The notes: a model not told the origin generated them from the sequence alone. A DNA stretch of 64,000 nucleotides from Clostridiaceae bacterium (GCA_910575435.1 CAJTGI010000013.1:52299-116298); one strand, 5' to 3'; positions 1 to 9,114 are shown, numbered from the stretch's first letter. Made by a program: numbers and translations.

Positions 1-666
1 CATTCTCGCCAAAGTTTTTTCGAGCTTTCGATCCTGCCCATTAGAAGGCTGCGCTCCAGGGTATGGAGTTCGACCGGTATACATGCCAAATTGAGGGCGA
101 CGAACTTCGGCACCGCAGGTGCTCCTAAATATTTTGACAAACTTCTTGTCAGGGTCTCCAATCATCCTTCTGAGTCGGCTAACCTGATCTGAAACCAGGG
201 CGTTCAAAGGGTACATGATAATCGTACGAACGCCTCGCTTTTTCCACGATTCCTTGGAGTTTCTTGCTTCAGTAGCCATTTTCGCAAGGAGCGGCCACAT
301 AAAACACTCAGTTTTACCAGAACCCGTGCCCGTTGACACGAACAGGTTTTCACCTCTGGTTGCTGCTTCAAGCGCAGATATCTGGTGAGCAAATGGAGAT
401 AGGAATACTCCTAGCCCATCCTTTGCCAACTGTAAGAAATATTCTTTCATCCACGGTTCGATGGATGCTGCTTCAATGCCGTTTTGTACAGTAACGTATG
501 CTGGAGATGACTCAATAAAGGGTTTCTGATAAAGCAGTCCCTCATCATCAATATAATCGCTTAGTGCGGAAAGCAGAAGCGGAGATTTTCCGAAATACTG
601 GGATTTAATGTAGTCTTCCAATTCCGTTCGCAGCTGCTTATGCACAGAATTTGCTCCGTTTGGCAT
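1..666 (-). CDS. DEAD/DEAH-box helicase, N-terminal part (runs off window)
   Basis: Only the first 222 residues are inside the window. Walker A is clear at about residues 111-120 (STGTGSGKTE), preceded by a Q-motif-like FAHQ and followed by a motif Ia-like stretch (MYPLNALVSDQ). This layout is typical of the large DUF1998-type helicases found in defence systems such as Druantia (DruE) and DISARM, but the helicase C domain and C-terminus cannot be seen, so the subfamily is inferred. The ATG at 666-664 overlaps the upstream gene's TGA by one base (TGATG), which implies translational coupling. It is the last visible gene of a four-gene leftward operon. Confidence 0.8.
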   Translation of the reverse strand, partial: MPNGANSVHKQLRTELEDYIKSQYFGKSPLLLSALSDYIDDEGLLYQKPFIESSPAYVTVQNGIEAASIEPWMKEYFLQLAKDGLGVFLSPFAHQISALEAATRGENLFVSTGTGSGKTECFMWPLLAKMATEARNSKESWKKRGVRTIIMYPLNALVSDQVSRLRRMIGDPDKKFVKIFRSTCGAEVRRPQFGMYTGRTPYPGAQPSNGQDRKLEKTLARM

Positions 667-1676
667 CAGAACATCCCTCCTTTAAATTCATATCCCTCAT
701 CAGATAGAACATTTTTAATGGCTGTAAAGACTTCTGTTGAGAGTTTTCGCCTAAAATTGCACGGGAGTGATGTGCATATCTCAGGCCAGCTGTAGAGTTT
801 CAAAAACTCAAGTTCACGTGGTGGGAGCAAATAATTCATACGTATATGGACTAATGCCCCATCCTCGAAATACTCTATTGGCGGCAATGTTCCATAGGCT
901 GAGAGGCAGGCACATGCAAGCGTTCTGTAATTGTAGGACTCTACCTGCCACTGTGGGAGTGGACTGACTTCTATCGTAGTGCCAGAACAGCGGTAAAGAT
1001 AGTATAACTGTGAACCGGTCATACCGGTTCGAAGAATCGAAACCGTACCGGTCGTATCCGGTTTGTTTACCCAATATCCTTGAGAGAAAGGCGGTTTTAA
1101 TCGAAGGAACTCTGTATTTTGCTCAAATGACAGATCAGATTTCCAAAAAGTAGCAGATAACATAGTATGCCACAATGCCTGTAGATCCTCTTGTTCGAGA
1201 CCAAACATAGCTTTTATCCCATCCGGATTGGCTGCTCCATCCTGCTTTGAATAAAAACCAATACCGGATACGCAGGAGATACTATCCAGCGCAATACCTC
1301 TTTGAAATAAGATATTATTGAATAGTTCTTCATGCTTCATTGATGGAGCGATTCGGTTGGGACGGTGATAAACCACCCCAGTGCTTAAGAACTGGCCTAC
1401 AATCTCATCTTCGAGTTCATCTGAAACATATGGTAAGTTGCCAGAAAGTTCCGGGTACATTGATTTGTAATTTGCAAGCATACTGCGGACTTTCCTTTTT
1501 AAGTGCACTATGGAAACGGGTTCTTCTTCCGAGTCGTCCCAGAGCGAAGCGTAAGCCATCATTCCGCAGATACTATAAACTAAACGAGTTTTCCAATCGT
1601 TCTCTGTTTCTTGTGTTCCTATATGAATGTAATACTTATGTGCTACTTCCGAAAGCAACCCGTTATACTTGTTCAT
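666..1676 (-). CDS. Uncharacterised 336-residue protein of helicase operon
   Basis: I do not recognise a domain. The protein has 336 residues, is soluble-looking, has no signal peptide or membrane segment, and contains scattered Cys and Trp residues with no obvious zinc site. Its ATG overlaps the upstream stop by one base (TAATG), and its own TGA overlaps the helicase ATG. It is therefore locked into the operon and probably acts with the helicase and the 920-residue protein. A role as an accessory subunit of a defence complex is inferred from context only. Confidence 0.75.
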   Translation of the reverse strand: MNKYNGLLSEVAHKYYIHIGTQETENDWKTRLVYSICGMMAYASLWDDSEEEPVSIVHLKRKVRSMLANYKSMYPELSGNLPYVSDELEDEIVGQFLSTGVVYHRPNRIAPSMKHEELFNNILFQRGIALDSISCVSGIGFYSKQDGAANPDGIKAMFGLEQEDLQALWHTMLSATFWKSDLSFEQNTEFLRLKPPFSQGYWVNKPDTTGTVSILRTGMTGSQLYYLYRCSGTTIEVSPLPQWQVESYNYRTLACACLSAYGTLPPIEYFEDGALVHIRMNYLLPPRELEFLKLYSWPEICTSLPCNFRRKLSTEVFTAIKNVLSDEGYEFKGGMF

Positions 1677-4438
1677 TAGACTTCTCCTAAGATGTACTGC
1701 AAATTACGCTTAAGACTTGCAGAGATTGCGATACCTTTTTGCGGATCAGAAATCGCCTCTGTGAGTTCGTTAATTTCTAATGACGCATAAGCAATAGGAA
1801 GAACCGCAAACAAGAACTCATCATCCGCTGTTGTGGCAGAGTGAATACCGTGCATCGTAGCAACAAGGCTGTTGATCCGGTTCTTGACGAAAGAGCTCAG
1901 CGTAAATTTGGAAAGGACTCTTAATTCTTTATGTGTGCTCGTTGCTGCAGAGTAGGCTTTGAAGTCATCAGCAAAATAACCTCCATAGAATTTGCCCGTA
2001 GCTTTTTTATCCACAAGGAACTCTGTAAACAGCGGCAGCATGAAGCCGTACAGGCTCTTGGGCTCAACTTGGATATCTTCTGCATACGGATGGGTGGCAA
2101 TATAGAAAACATCTTTTTGAGAAAGAATCTCTGGGAGTCTGTTCATCCAGCCACTTGCAAAAAGGTTGTTAATTATCACAATATCTTCGCCGTCGGCGCC
2201 AATTTCTTCGATTACTTGATTGCTAAAGTTGCCCTCACAGCAGAGCATTCCATGTTTGTGCCCTGTTACAGCTGCGCAAAATGCTTGAGCAACATCGATT
2301 GCATTAGTCCCCACAAGAAGAATTGGCTGTTTTTCAATATAGGCAGCGCAGAGGAAAGCGGCTAGGCCAGTCCTGTAATTTTCTGCTACACCAGCCTCTT
2401 CAAGTTCAAATGCAGCCGTATTAATTACATCGGCCCAGGAGTGATGAGCTTCGAGATCATTGAGGTTCTCAAATACTGAAAAAGCATGATATGGGGCAAC
2501 AGGCTTGGATGAAAATTCAACCGAAGCAGGAGCCTCTGCGGCTGTAACTTGCGCATGTTGTCCACTAACAAATGCCATATTTGCAATGAAATCTGCCACG
2601 TTTTCGCGTGCCTTTTGTATTCTTTCAGCAACTGCTATTTCAACATCTTCAGCCAGTTTTTCCCTTTTTGCTATGATTTCGGCAAGACGTTCTTCTTCCG
2701 ATTTTGTTTGATTAAATGCTTCTTTCGCTTCGGTTAAACTAACAGTAGCAGATTTTAACTGGGCATCAAGTGAATCGAGTTTCTTCTGTGCTTCAGCTAA
2801 TAAGCTCTTATTCTCTGCTTCCCAATCCGTACGAATGAGTGCTTTCGTTCTTTCCTGAAGTTCTGCATTTGCAGAAATAGCAGAGAGGATTATTTCGTCT
2901 TCTAAACTATCTCCATCAACGTATTTCCAGACCATGTTCAAGAATTCATTCAGCAATTCTTTAGCAATAGAATTGGAACAGTGGCATGCCGTCTCGATCT
3001 TGAATATTATATCGTCAACTGGAATTGCATTGAGGAAATCCTTGAAGGTTCTATACTCGGCACGAGTCAAACCTCTTGTTTTATATGTAGCCCATGAAAT
3101 TGAAGCGGAAACGATATTCTTTACAATCTCAAGCGGGCTTTTCAATTGATAAAGGTTGCTCGGAAGACCGGCAAATGCATTTCTATAGAAAGAGAGTCCG
3201 TTATCCAAACGCAAAATATCGCTACTGGTGAATTCATATACCGGCACTTCAATGCAATCTTCGGAAAAGGTTCTCTTTCCGTTAATCGTGTTGAGTTCTT
3301 TGGCTTTGCACAGAACCCCCCGATACTGTCCCTTAGATGCATAAAAGGCGAACATGAATCTACGGCTATGAGGCTGGTATTCAATTCCGTTTTTCAGCAG
3401 ATTAATCAGGTCATCAAGGTTTGATGCTTCTGGAATGGTAACAACTTCAATAGCATCAAGGTCCATGTTGTACCGGGATAATATATAGTCCTTGGAAGGG
3501 TCTTTCTCGTTTGGAATTGCAGACCAAGTCCAAATGCCATAAAAGTCGTCATCGGAAGGACCGTCCTTATAGAAAATCTTGTCCCTATTTGTGAAGTACG
3601 GCGGGACATCTTCACTTTTGTGGAAAATATGATAGTGCCCATTATGGCTCAAATCAGCATAGCGAATAAGCCATTTCTGCCCCTTGTAATCTGAGATAAC
3701 TGCACACAAAGAAACGATTTCATCACTGCCAACAAAGGGTAGAACAGAAGAATCTGTATCGTCAAACGGTGCGAGGCAATTAACATTATCGCTTTTAGCA
3801 GCGGCAGGAGCGGTCTGCATTTCAGTAATTCTCTTTTGCGCTTCAGCTAGCAAGGACTCCAATGAGGCTTTGTCCTGTTCAATCACTTGTATTCTCTGTT
3901 CATATTCTGCCTTTAATGCATTAGCACTCTGCTGAGCATCTTCAATTTGATCAAGCAGCTGTCGTCTTTCTTCCTCCATAATTTTAATTCGGTCAGTTAC
4001 TTCAGCATTCCTCGTTCGCTCAGATTTGATGCATTCCATTCTTTCATAAAGTTTTGTTTGGGCATCCATATCCAGAGCTTTTTCGGCAAGTTTGAGGTAT
4101 AAATCAACATGATTGGAAAAGACAGAGTCAAGCATGGTTGTAGCTAGAGCGACGTCATACGTTGAGCCTTCCCCTTCAAGCTTTTCTATGTTTTCCTGAA
4201 TCTGCTTGAGCCAAATATCTACCCTTGCATTGACCCACATTGCAACAAAGGGTTTGTCAATATTGGCAACAGCAGTCGACAGCGCAAGCTGCTCCGTCAA
4301 TGATTTGGCTCTGAATCCTTTTCGTATTTTCGAGAATTGCTGTTCGTTTCTCACGAAGAATTCTTTGAACTCTCTACCTGTAATAATTTCGCAGAGGATT
4401 GCTTTTTCTTCCCGAGTGAGAAGACCGATATAATTCAT
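1676..4438 (-). CDS. 920-residue coiled-coil protein with degenerate ATPase-like C-terminus
   Basis: There are two long charged coiled coils, at about residues 130-215 and 545-630, separated by a globular part. The C-terminal third looks like a P-loop fold that has lost its motif: QPILLVGTNAIDVAQAF sits where a Walker A would be but lacks the GK[S/T], and DIVIINNL resembles a Walker B strand. The protein is soluble, with no signal or membrane segment. It lies 11 bp after the CoiA-like gene and overlaps the next gene by one base. Family unknown to me; a structural or scaffold role beside the helicase is inference. AT-richer than the metabolic genes further right. Confidence 0.75.
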   Translation of the reverse strand: MNYIGLLTREEKAILCEIITGREFKEFFVRNEQQFSKIRKGFRAKSLTEQLALSTAVANIDKPFVAMWVNARVDIWLKQIQENIEKLEGEGSTYDVALATTMLDSVFSNHVDLYLKLAEKALDMDAQTKLYERMECIKSERTRNAEVTDRIKIMEEERRQLLDQIEDAQQSANALKAEYEQRIQVIEQDKASLESLLAEAQKRITEMQTAPAAAKSDNVNCLAPFDDTDSSVLPFVGSDEIVSLCAVISDYKGQKWLIRYADLSHNGHYHIFHKSEDVPPYFTNRDKIFYKDGPSDDDFYGIWTWSAIPNEKDPSKDYILSRYNMDLDAIEVVTIPEASNLDDLINLLKNGIEYQPHSRRFMFAFYASKGQYRGVLCKAKELNTINGKRTFSEDCIEVPVYEFTSSDILRLDNGLSFYRNAFAGLPSNLYQLKSPLEIVKNIVSASISWATYKTRGLTRAEYRTFKDFLNAIPVDDIIFKIETACHCSNSIAKELLNEFLNMVWKYVDGDSLEDEIILSAISANAELQERTKALIRTDWEAENKSLLAEAQKKLDSLDAQLKSATVSLTEAKEAFNQTKSEEERLAEIIAKREKLAEDVEIAVAERIQKARENVADFIANMAFVSGQHAQVTAAEAPASVEFSSKPVAPYHAFSVFENLNDLEAHHSWADVINTAAFELEEAGVAENYRTGLAAFLCAAYIEKQPILLVGTNAIDVAQAFCAAVTGHKHGMLCCEGNFSNQVIEEIGADGEDIVIINNLFASGWMNRLPEILSQKDVFYIATHPYAEDIQVEPKSLYGFMLPLFTEFLVDKKATGKFYGGYFADDFKAYSAATSTHKELRVLSKFTLSSFVKNRINSLVATMHGIHSATTADDEFLFAVLPIAYASLEINELTEAISDPQKGIAISASLKRNLQYILGEV

Positions 4439-4449
4439 AATGTATCTCC

Positions 4450-6009
4450 TTATCTATTTGTATTCATGCTGCGATAGACCTCCTGCAATCTACGGTAAGA
4501 TTGCTCATCGATGGTACCATTCTTAATACATTTTCGCATCCACTGACATATCTGCGGATAGTGATTCATACCCGCCATGATATTTCGTAAAGAATGCGGA
4601 GTAGGGATTGTTGCCCCTGATACATGAGTAATCCGCTTCATGATCTTGGTTTCATCTTTTGCAACGATAGGCTGTTGTTTCTTGAAGTCGATTTGCCAGA
4701 TGACATCGAGGCCAATGACAACCTGGACACTTGAACCGTAGGATAATCTGTCTATCTCAATACATTTATCTGCAAATATTTTTCGCTTATCAGCAACACG
4801 GCTATTATTAGAGATAATGAGCTCACCATCAAAAGCTGATTTGAAACGTAGAGTTTTGCTGTGCGGTAAAATATTTGTTTCCCCAGGAGCAATCTCAGCA
4901 CCTGCAAGATCGGTTACCGAAACCTCTGGGCACAATTCTACCTGGTCAAGTGGTTCTTTCCAAAAGTACGTATATTGTAAGGCTTGAGTTCGACCGACAG
5001 ATATTAACTGCTGTCTGCCGGAACAAAACACTTCATATAGTTTTGGTTGAGATGAATTGTAATTTAGCTGACGAACTGTCACAGCAGGAAATGTTTTGAC
5101 TGCCGCAATATTACCTTCGACAATCATATACATACTGTTTTGATTGTGCTTTACTATGTAATTGCCTTCGACAAACAGCGGCCACACCAGCTGCAATGAA
5201 ACGGGGTTATCTGTCAGGCGGCAATGGAAGTCAAGATAGAATCGGGCAGCATCTTCATTAAAGGCGGATGCGGAAACCACATAGAGAATCCAAGTTTCCC
5301 ACCCGATTCTTTTTTGCGTAATTTCTTGGATTTGCATGCCGTTGCGTGATTTTCCATAGATGCAGCCACGTTTTAGCAGATAATATTCTTTTCCAATTTC
5401 AACATCGGCATCATAAGTCAGTTTCTTGCCAGAAGCCTTTTCAAACAATGTACCTTCCGGATCAATGCCTTTAATTTCTGCTGGCCAGAATTCACGCAAT
5501 TTATCGCTTCTGTTTTGGAAATTGAGCGTGTATTTTTCAAATGGCCTTTCACCGATAGGAAGATATGTAATACCGTCGTAGTTCAGTCGCTCCTTGGCAA
5601 ACACATAGGATACATCAAATGTTCCCTTTGGCTTGATTTCTACACGGAAGTCTTTGCCGAGGGAACTTATTGGAACACGAATTAAACCGACTTCAAAGCT
5701 GAAAGAAGATGAGGATACACTCGTAATACGGATTGGTAAATCGTGTTCCTGAGAACCGTAAGAGATTGAATAATCAGCTCCGAATGTTCGTTCAGGACAA
5801 TCTTTGCTTTTTTCATAGGCACTGTGTTTGAAGTAGCGTATCCTAATATCACCATCGGTAAGAATGACATACTGGCCACAGAGTTCACACATAAACAGGC
5901 CACTATGCGCAGATACGGTTCCACCTGGATGCAATCTGGCGGCTTGTTCTGCTGTAATTCGCTTCCAGCCATTGTCTGACCACATACAGACATGTGTTAG
6001 TGAAGCCAT
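4450..6009 (-). CDS. CoiA-like zinc-ribbon protein, first gene of helicase operon
   Basis: About 519 residues. Near the N-terminus is a Cys/His cluster (CELCGQYV, then YFKHS and DC) resembling the N-terminal zinc-binding part of competence CoiA-like proteins; the rest is beta-rich and unrecognised. An in-frame GTG lies two codons upstream (6015), but the ATG at 6009 has the better distance from AGGAG. It is followed after 11 bp by the 920-residue protein gene, so all four genes 6009 to 1 are probably one transcript. A TATAAT lies just upstream of the ribosome binding site, but I could not pair it with a good -35. The CoiA resemblance is weak, and the function is unknown. Confidence 0.75.
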   Translation of the reverse strand: MASLTHVCMWSDNGWKRITAEQAARLHPGGTVSAHSGLFMCELCGQYVILTDGDIRIRYFKHSAYEKSKDCPERTFGADYSISYGSQEHDLPIRITSVSSSSFSFEVGLIRVPISSLGKDFRVEIKPKGTFDVSYVFAKERLNYDGITYLPIGERPFEKYTLNFQNRSDKLREFWPAEIKGIDPEGTLFEKASGKKLTYDADVEIGKEYYLLKRGCIYGKSRNGMQIQEITQKRIGWETWILYVVSASAFNEDAARFYLDFHCRLTDNPVSLQLVWPLFVEGNYIVKHNQNSMYMIVEGNIAAVKTFPAVTVRQLNYNSSQPKLYEVFCSGRQQLISVGRTQALQYTYFWKEPLDQVELCPEVSVTDLAGAEIAPGETNILPHSKTLRFKSAFDGELIISNNSRVADKRKIFADKCIEIDRLSYGSSVQVVIGLDVIWQIDFKKQQPIVAKDETKIMKRITHVSGATIPTPHSLRNIMAGMNHYPQICQWMRKCIKNGTIDEQSYRRLQEVYRSMNTNR

Positions 6010-6150
6010 ATGCACTTCTCCTATTATAGTTTCGTCTTGTTTAATTACTTTAAGTTTTTCACGCTTGCCTTTTTGAGTTTAAGGTTCGCTCTCTGAGTAA
6101 CTAAGGATTCATCCTGCCGCGGCAGAGGGCTTGGTCATACCGCGCACCCA

Positions 6151-6859
6151 CTAAAACCACCACGGCAGTTCCAGCCAGAGGTTGTCCATAGCATTTTCTT
6201 CTATCTTTTTGGCTCGGCTCTCTCGCAAATTGAAATGAATCGCTGTCCCGATCAGCGTGTGCGCCACATCATCTGTAAAACCATAGCGATAAAGCAAATA
6301 GGCTTGCTCTCGTTCTCCAATCCTATCCAGTCCCTCATACAGTTCACGCAATGTTTCTTGCTTTATATAAATCCATTCCGGAGACTTGGCTATAGGGTCG
6401 GCAATCGCTTCGATGCGAAGCAATCGTTTCTCGCCGGGGAGGATTTCATCCAAGTGGATTCTTTGAAGGCAAGCCCATCTTCGGTGTCGATCATCCGCTG
6501 CTCATACTGAGAAAGCGCATCCCGTATCAGATCGGTCATGGCGTTTCGGATGGACGGTGCGGCATAGGTCAGAAACTTCGTGCCGCCTGCGCCGACACCC
6601 CCAGCTCATCAATTTCATAATTCTTTCTGTCGGGAACGGTAGTTACGCCTAAGAGGAAGTCGGTGGACACATTGAATGCTCTGGCAATGCGAATGATGTT
6701 TTCATCGCTGAGCTTATCCGTCTTACCGGAGAGAAATCGGCTGAGTACATAATCGCCGCAACCGATTTTGCTTGCAAGGTCTGTTTGAGATACCTTGCGC
6801 ATTTTCATCAGGTCGGAAATCCGCTCCCGAACTGTACCCGGCAAAAAGGTAGTCTCCAT
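6151..6859 (-). pseudogene. Fused remnant: Xre-type HTH N-terminus joined to broken sigma-like protein
   Basis: From 6859 down, a 96-residue Xre/Cro HTH begins (SQTDLASKIGCGDYVLSRFL) and runs to a stop at 6569 just after the segment that in conductive-element relatives reads ELGLSAQAAR. Without a gap, another frame then reads like the middle of the element-borne sigma-70-like protein (FLTYAAPSIRNAMTDLIRDA). A second frameshift near 6450 leads to its region 4 (REQAYLLYRYGFTDD) and the typical LWLELPWWF end at 6151. Two genes of an ICE/IME backbone have thus been joined by a deletion at a shared 'AR' codon pair and then frameshifted. Family recall is from memory of clostridial integrative elements; the reading-frame breaks are seen directly. 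Confidence 0.75.
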
Positions 6860-6862
6860 TCG

Positions 6863-7069
6863 TTACGTTCCCCCTTCCTCGGCTTTCATTTTGATATATT
6901 TTCCGTTTTTAATTCTGGCATCCGCAGGCTTTTGTGCATCTTCCGGGATAATCCAGCGGCTTCCTGCCCGTTGCGCACCGGGAATACGGTTTTGGCTACA
7001 GAGAACACCAACTCGGCGGGAAGAAATCCCCCATTTCTCTGCTGCTCCAAACGTTGATAAATATCGCAT
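6863..7069 (-). CDS. Small HTH DNA-binding protein of mobile element
   Basis: A 68-residue protein starting MRYLSTFGAAEKWGISSRR, a winged/MerR-like helix-turn-helix of the type found beside MobV genes in clostridial integrative elements. The start at 7069 is chosen because GGAG lies 7 bases upstream; a longer in-frame ATG at 7090 lacks this. Probably a regulator or excisionase-like accessory factor. It is divergent from the relaxase, with the transfer origin region between them. Confidence 0.75.
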   Translation of the reverse strand: MRYLSTFGAAEKWGISSRRVGVLCSQNRIPGAQRAGSRWIIPEDAQKPADARIKNGKYIKMKAEEGGT

Positions 7070-7442
7070 TCTCAGTCTCCGTTTCTCCAAAATATGACAA
7101 TATTATATTCGATTTCCGGAATAATATCAAGACATATATTGTGAACAACCGCCGTTCTGTGTTTTTGCATTTTTGCAAAATTCAGAGCGGATTTTTTCTT
7201 TTTTTAAAAGTGTCGGATTTTTCGGCAGAGCAGCATTTTCTCCGTATATTCAGGTGACAAGAGAGACTTGTCAAAGAATTACGGAGATAGTTGTACCGCA
7301 GAGCAGCTTCATGCAGACGGGCTGGCCATGGGAAAAGGCGCAGACATTTTTGCCGTGGTCAGCAGAGGTCACCGCAACGACCGCACTTCCCCTCCGGAGA
7401 AGCCCTCGGAGAGCCCACGGCACTTTGCAGCCAGTATGGATG

Positions 7443-7479
7443 AAAGTGTCATAGTGGGTTATTACACTTTGAAAAAGTG
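7443..7479 (+). other. oriT: oriT of MobV (pMV158-like) type
   Basis: A perfect 7-bp inverted repeat AAAGTGT (7443-7449) / ACACTTT (7464-7470) encloses CATAGTGGGTTATT. This closely resembles the pMV158 nick region TAGTGTG/TTA, suggesting cleavage near 7458. A second overlapping palindrome CACTTT-GAA-AAAGTG (7465-7479) can form an alternative hairpin, also as in pMV158. It lies 52 bp upstream of the relaxase start, the expected place. The rest of the gap 7070-7442 is AT-rich to about 7250 and then GC-richer; I see no gene in it. Confidence 0.7.
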
Positions 7480-7530
7480 CCATTCCCCATCCCTCCGTTG
7501 TCTGCAAATCTTAATGAAAGGATAAAGCCA

Positions 7531-8706
7531 ATGGCAAGAAATGATGGAATAGACCGTACCGTAGCCCGAAATCAGGACTTGGAAACTCCGGCAGACGTGG
7601 CAAAGGTACAGGAACACAATGAACGGGAAAAGGACAGCTACAGCAATCAGGACATCGTGCCGGAACGAACTACGCTGAACGTCCACTTCAAGGCTCCCAC
7701 AGACGATTATGTAAAAATGTTTGAGCAGATGGAACAGGATGGTGTGATTTCCACCGGAGGACTGAAATCGGATGCCGTCAAATACGGTGAGCTGGTATTT
7801 GATGTGAATTCCGCTTACTTCTACAACTATGGCGGCTATGAATTTGCAAAACAGTTTTATGCGAATGCCTATAAAGCCGCTGTGGAGATTGTGGGCGGTG
7901 AGCAGTATATTCTCTCTGCGGTGATGCACGCCGATGAGCGCAACCGGGCAATGTCAGAAGTTCTGGGAGAGGATGTGTACCACTATCATCTCCATGTGGT
8001 CTATATCCCGGTGGTGGAAAAGCAGATTTTGTGGTCGAAACGCTGTAAAGATAAATCGCCGATCGGTACTGTAAAGGAAACAATCACACAGGTCAGCCGC
8101 AGTAAGAAATGGGATTCCAAACCCGTTCTTGATGAGAATGGGAATCCCATGCTGAACGAAAAAGGAAAAAAGATTTTGAAATCATCCTACAGTGTGTTGC
8201 AGGATGATTTTTTTCGTTTTATGAGAGCTACTGGATATGGCGATGTGGAGCGTGGAGAGCGTGGCAGCACCGAGGAACATCTGACAGTGACACAGTTCAA
8301 GGTACAGGCAGAGCAGCAGCGTTTGAAAACTGTGACCGAGCAGATGGCACAGGCGGAGCAGAGTTTGGAGGATGCCAAAGTCGCCACGGAAAAGCAGAAA
8401 AAGAAACTGGAAACTCTAAAAAAGGAAACCAAGACAGCAAAGACCATTGCGCTGACGGTGCAGGACATTGAAGCGATGGGCAAGAAAGCCACATTCGAGA
8501 ACAACATCACGCTGACTCCAGATGAATGCGACACGCTGAAACGTTATGCCACCAATGGAATTATTGCCAACGCCGACAACAAGCGTTTGAAAGAAAAGTT
8601 GGCTTCCGCAGAAAAGTCGGTTTCGATCTGGAAGCAGCGGTATGAAACAATCAACAAAAATATACGGAACTCAAAAAGAAAGCCCAGCCTTATCTGGATG
8701 CACTAG
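7531..8706 (+). CDS. mobV: MobV-family relaxase (Mob/Pre), C-terminus frameshifted
   Basis: Conjugative mobilization relaxase that would nick the adjacent oriT and lead DNA transfer. The N-terminal relaxase domain is present, with the metal-binding HYHLHVVYIPV (the MobV H-x-H signature) at about residues 150-160, then a coiled-coil C-terminal half. The start at 7531 has AAAGGA upstream. The frame ends at 8706, but the +1 frame continues the family-typical tail (KAQPYLDALELA) to a stop at 8819. Adding one A to the A5 run at 8656-8660 restores it, so this is a one-base deletion in a homopolymer or a sequencing error. The catalytic domain is unaffected. Confidence 0.85.
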   Translation: MARNDGIDRTVARNQDLETPADVAKVQEHNEREKDSYSNQDIVPERTTLNVHFKAPTDDYVKMFEQMEQDGVISTGGLKSDAVKYGELVFDVNSAYFYNYGGYEFAKQFYANAYKAAVEIVGGEQYILSAVMHADERNRAMSEVLGEDVYHYHLHVVYIPVVEKQILWSKRCKDKSPIGTVKETITQVSRSKKWDSKPVLDENGNPMLNEKGKKILKSSYSVLQDDFFRFMRATGYGDVERGERGSTEEHLTVTQFKVQAEQQRLKTVTEQMAQAEQSLEDAKVATEKQKKKLETLKKETKTAKTIALTVQDIEAMGKKATFENNITLTPDECDTLKRYATNGIIANADNKRLKEKLASAEKSVSIWKQRYETINKNIRNSKRKPSLIWMH

Positions 8707-8833
8707 AGCTCGCATCGGAAAGGGCTCGGGCTTTTGTTAATTCTATCCTCGCCAGAGGAAAGGAAACACAGGAACACAAAATGTCTGCCCGTAAGCGTGG
8801 ACAGGATATGGAAATTTGATGGAGGACTTGCCT

Positions 8834-8998
8834 ATGACAGATAATTGGAGCGGTTTTACTGATTTGCTTGCAAATCTAATTGAAAAATATGCGGCGGTTC
8901 TGGATATTGAACATCTTCCAGAGCCGCCTGATCATTTAGAGGGAAAATTCAATTCTAAAGATCTCATTGGTACTATTGAAAAAATGAAAAATGACTGA
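8834..8998 (+). CDS. Small acidic protein downstream of relaxase
   Basis: A 54-residue acidic protein (starts MTDNWSGFTDLLANLIEKY). GGAGG at 8821-8825 is 8 bases before the ATG at 8834, the best start; TTG/ATG codons at 8816 and 8819 overlap the restored relaxase stop. No known domain. It probably belongs to the mobilization module by position. Existence is supported by the ribosome binding site and coupling only. Confidence 0.55.
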   Translation: MTDNWSGFTDLLANLIEKYAAVLDIEHLPEPPDHLEGKFNSKDLIGTIEKMKND

Positions 8999-9026
8999 TA
9001 TAATAATCGTGTAAATAGTGTCCAAA

Positions 9027-9090
9027 CTCTATGTTAAAAGCTGTTTTTGACATAGAGGATACATAGGAAAAGTGCAGCAGGGTGCTGCAC
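9027..9090 (+). promoter_or_regulatory. Two hairpins in the rhuM leader
   Basis: CTCTATGT (9027-9034) pairs with ACATAGAG (9050-9057), and GTGCAGCA (9072-9079) pairs perfectly with TGCTGCAC (9083-9090) around a GGG loop. Both lie in the 116-bp gap before the RhuM gene, and the second ends 25 bases before the ATG. Neither is followed by a T-run, so control of translation or a protein-binding site is more likely than termination. Function is inferred. Confidence 0.5.
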
Positions 9091-9114
9091 AATTAGAATT
9101 GGAGTGTAAATGTG

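Noticed and set aside
1..6009. Firm assignment to Druantia or DISARM
   Set aside because: Only the helicase start resembles them. The other three proteins match no subunit I can recognise, and the helicase C-terminus is outside the window.
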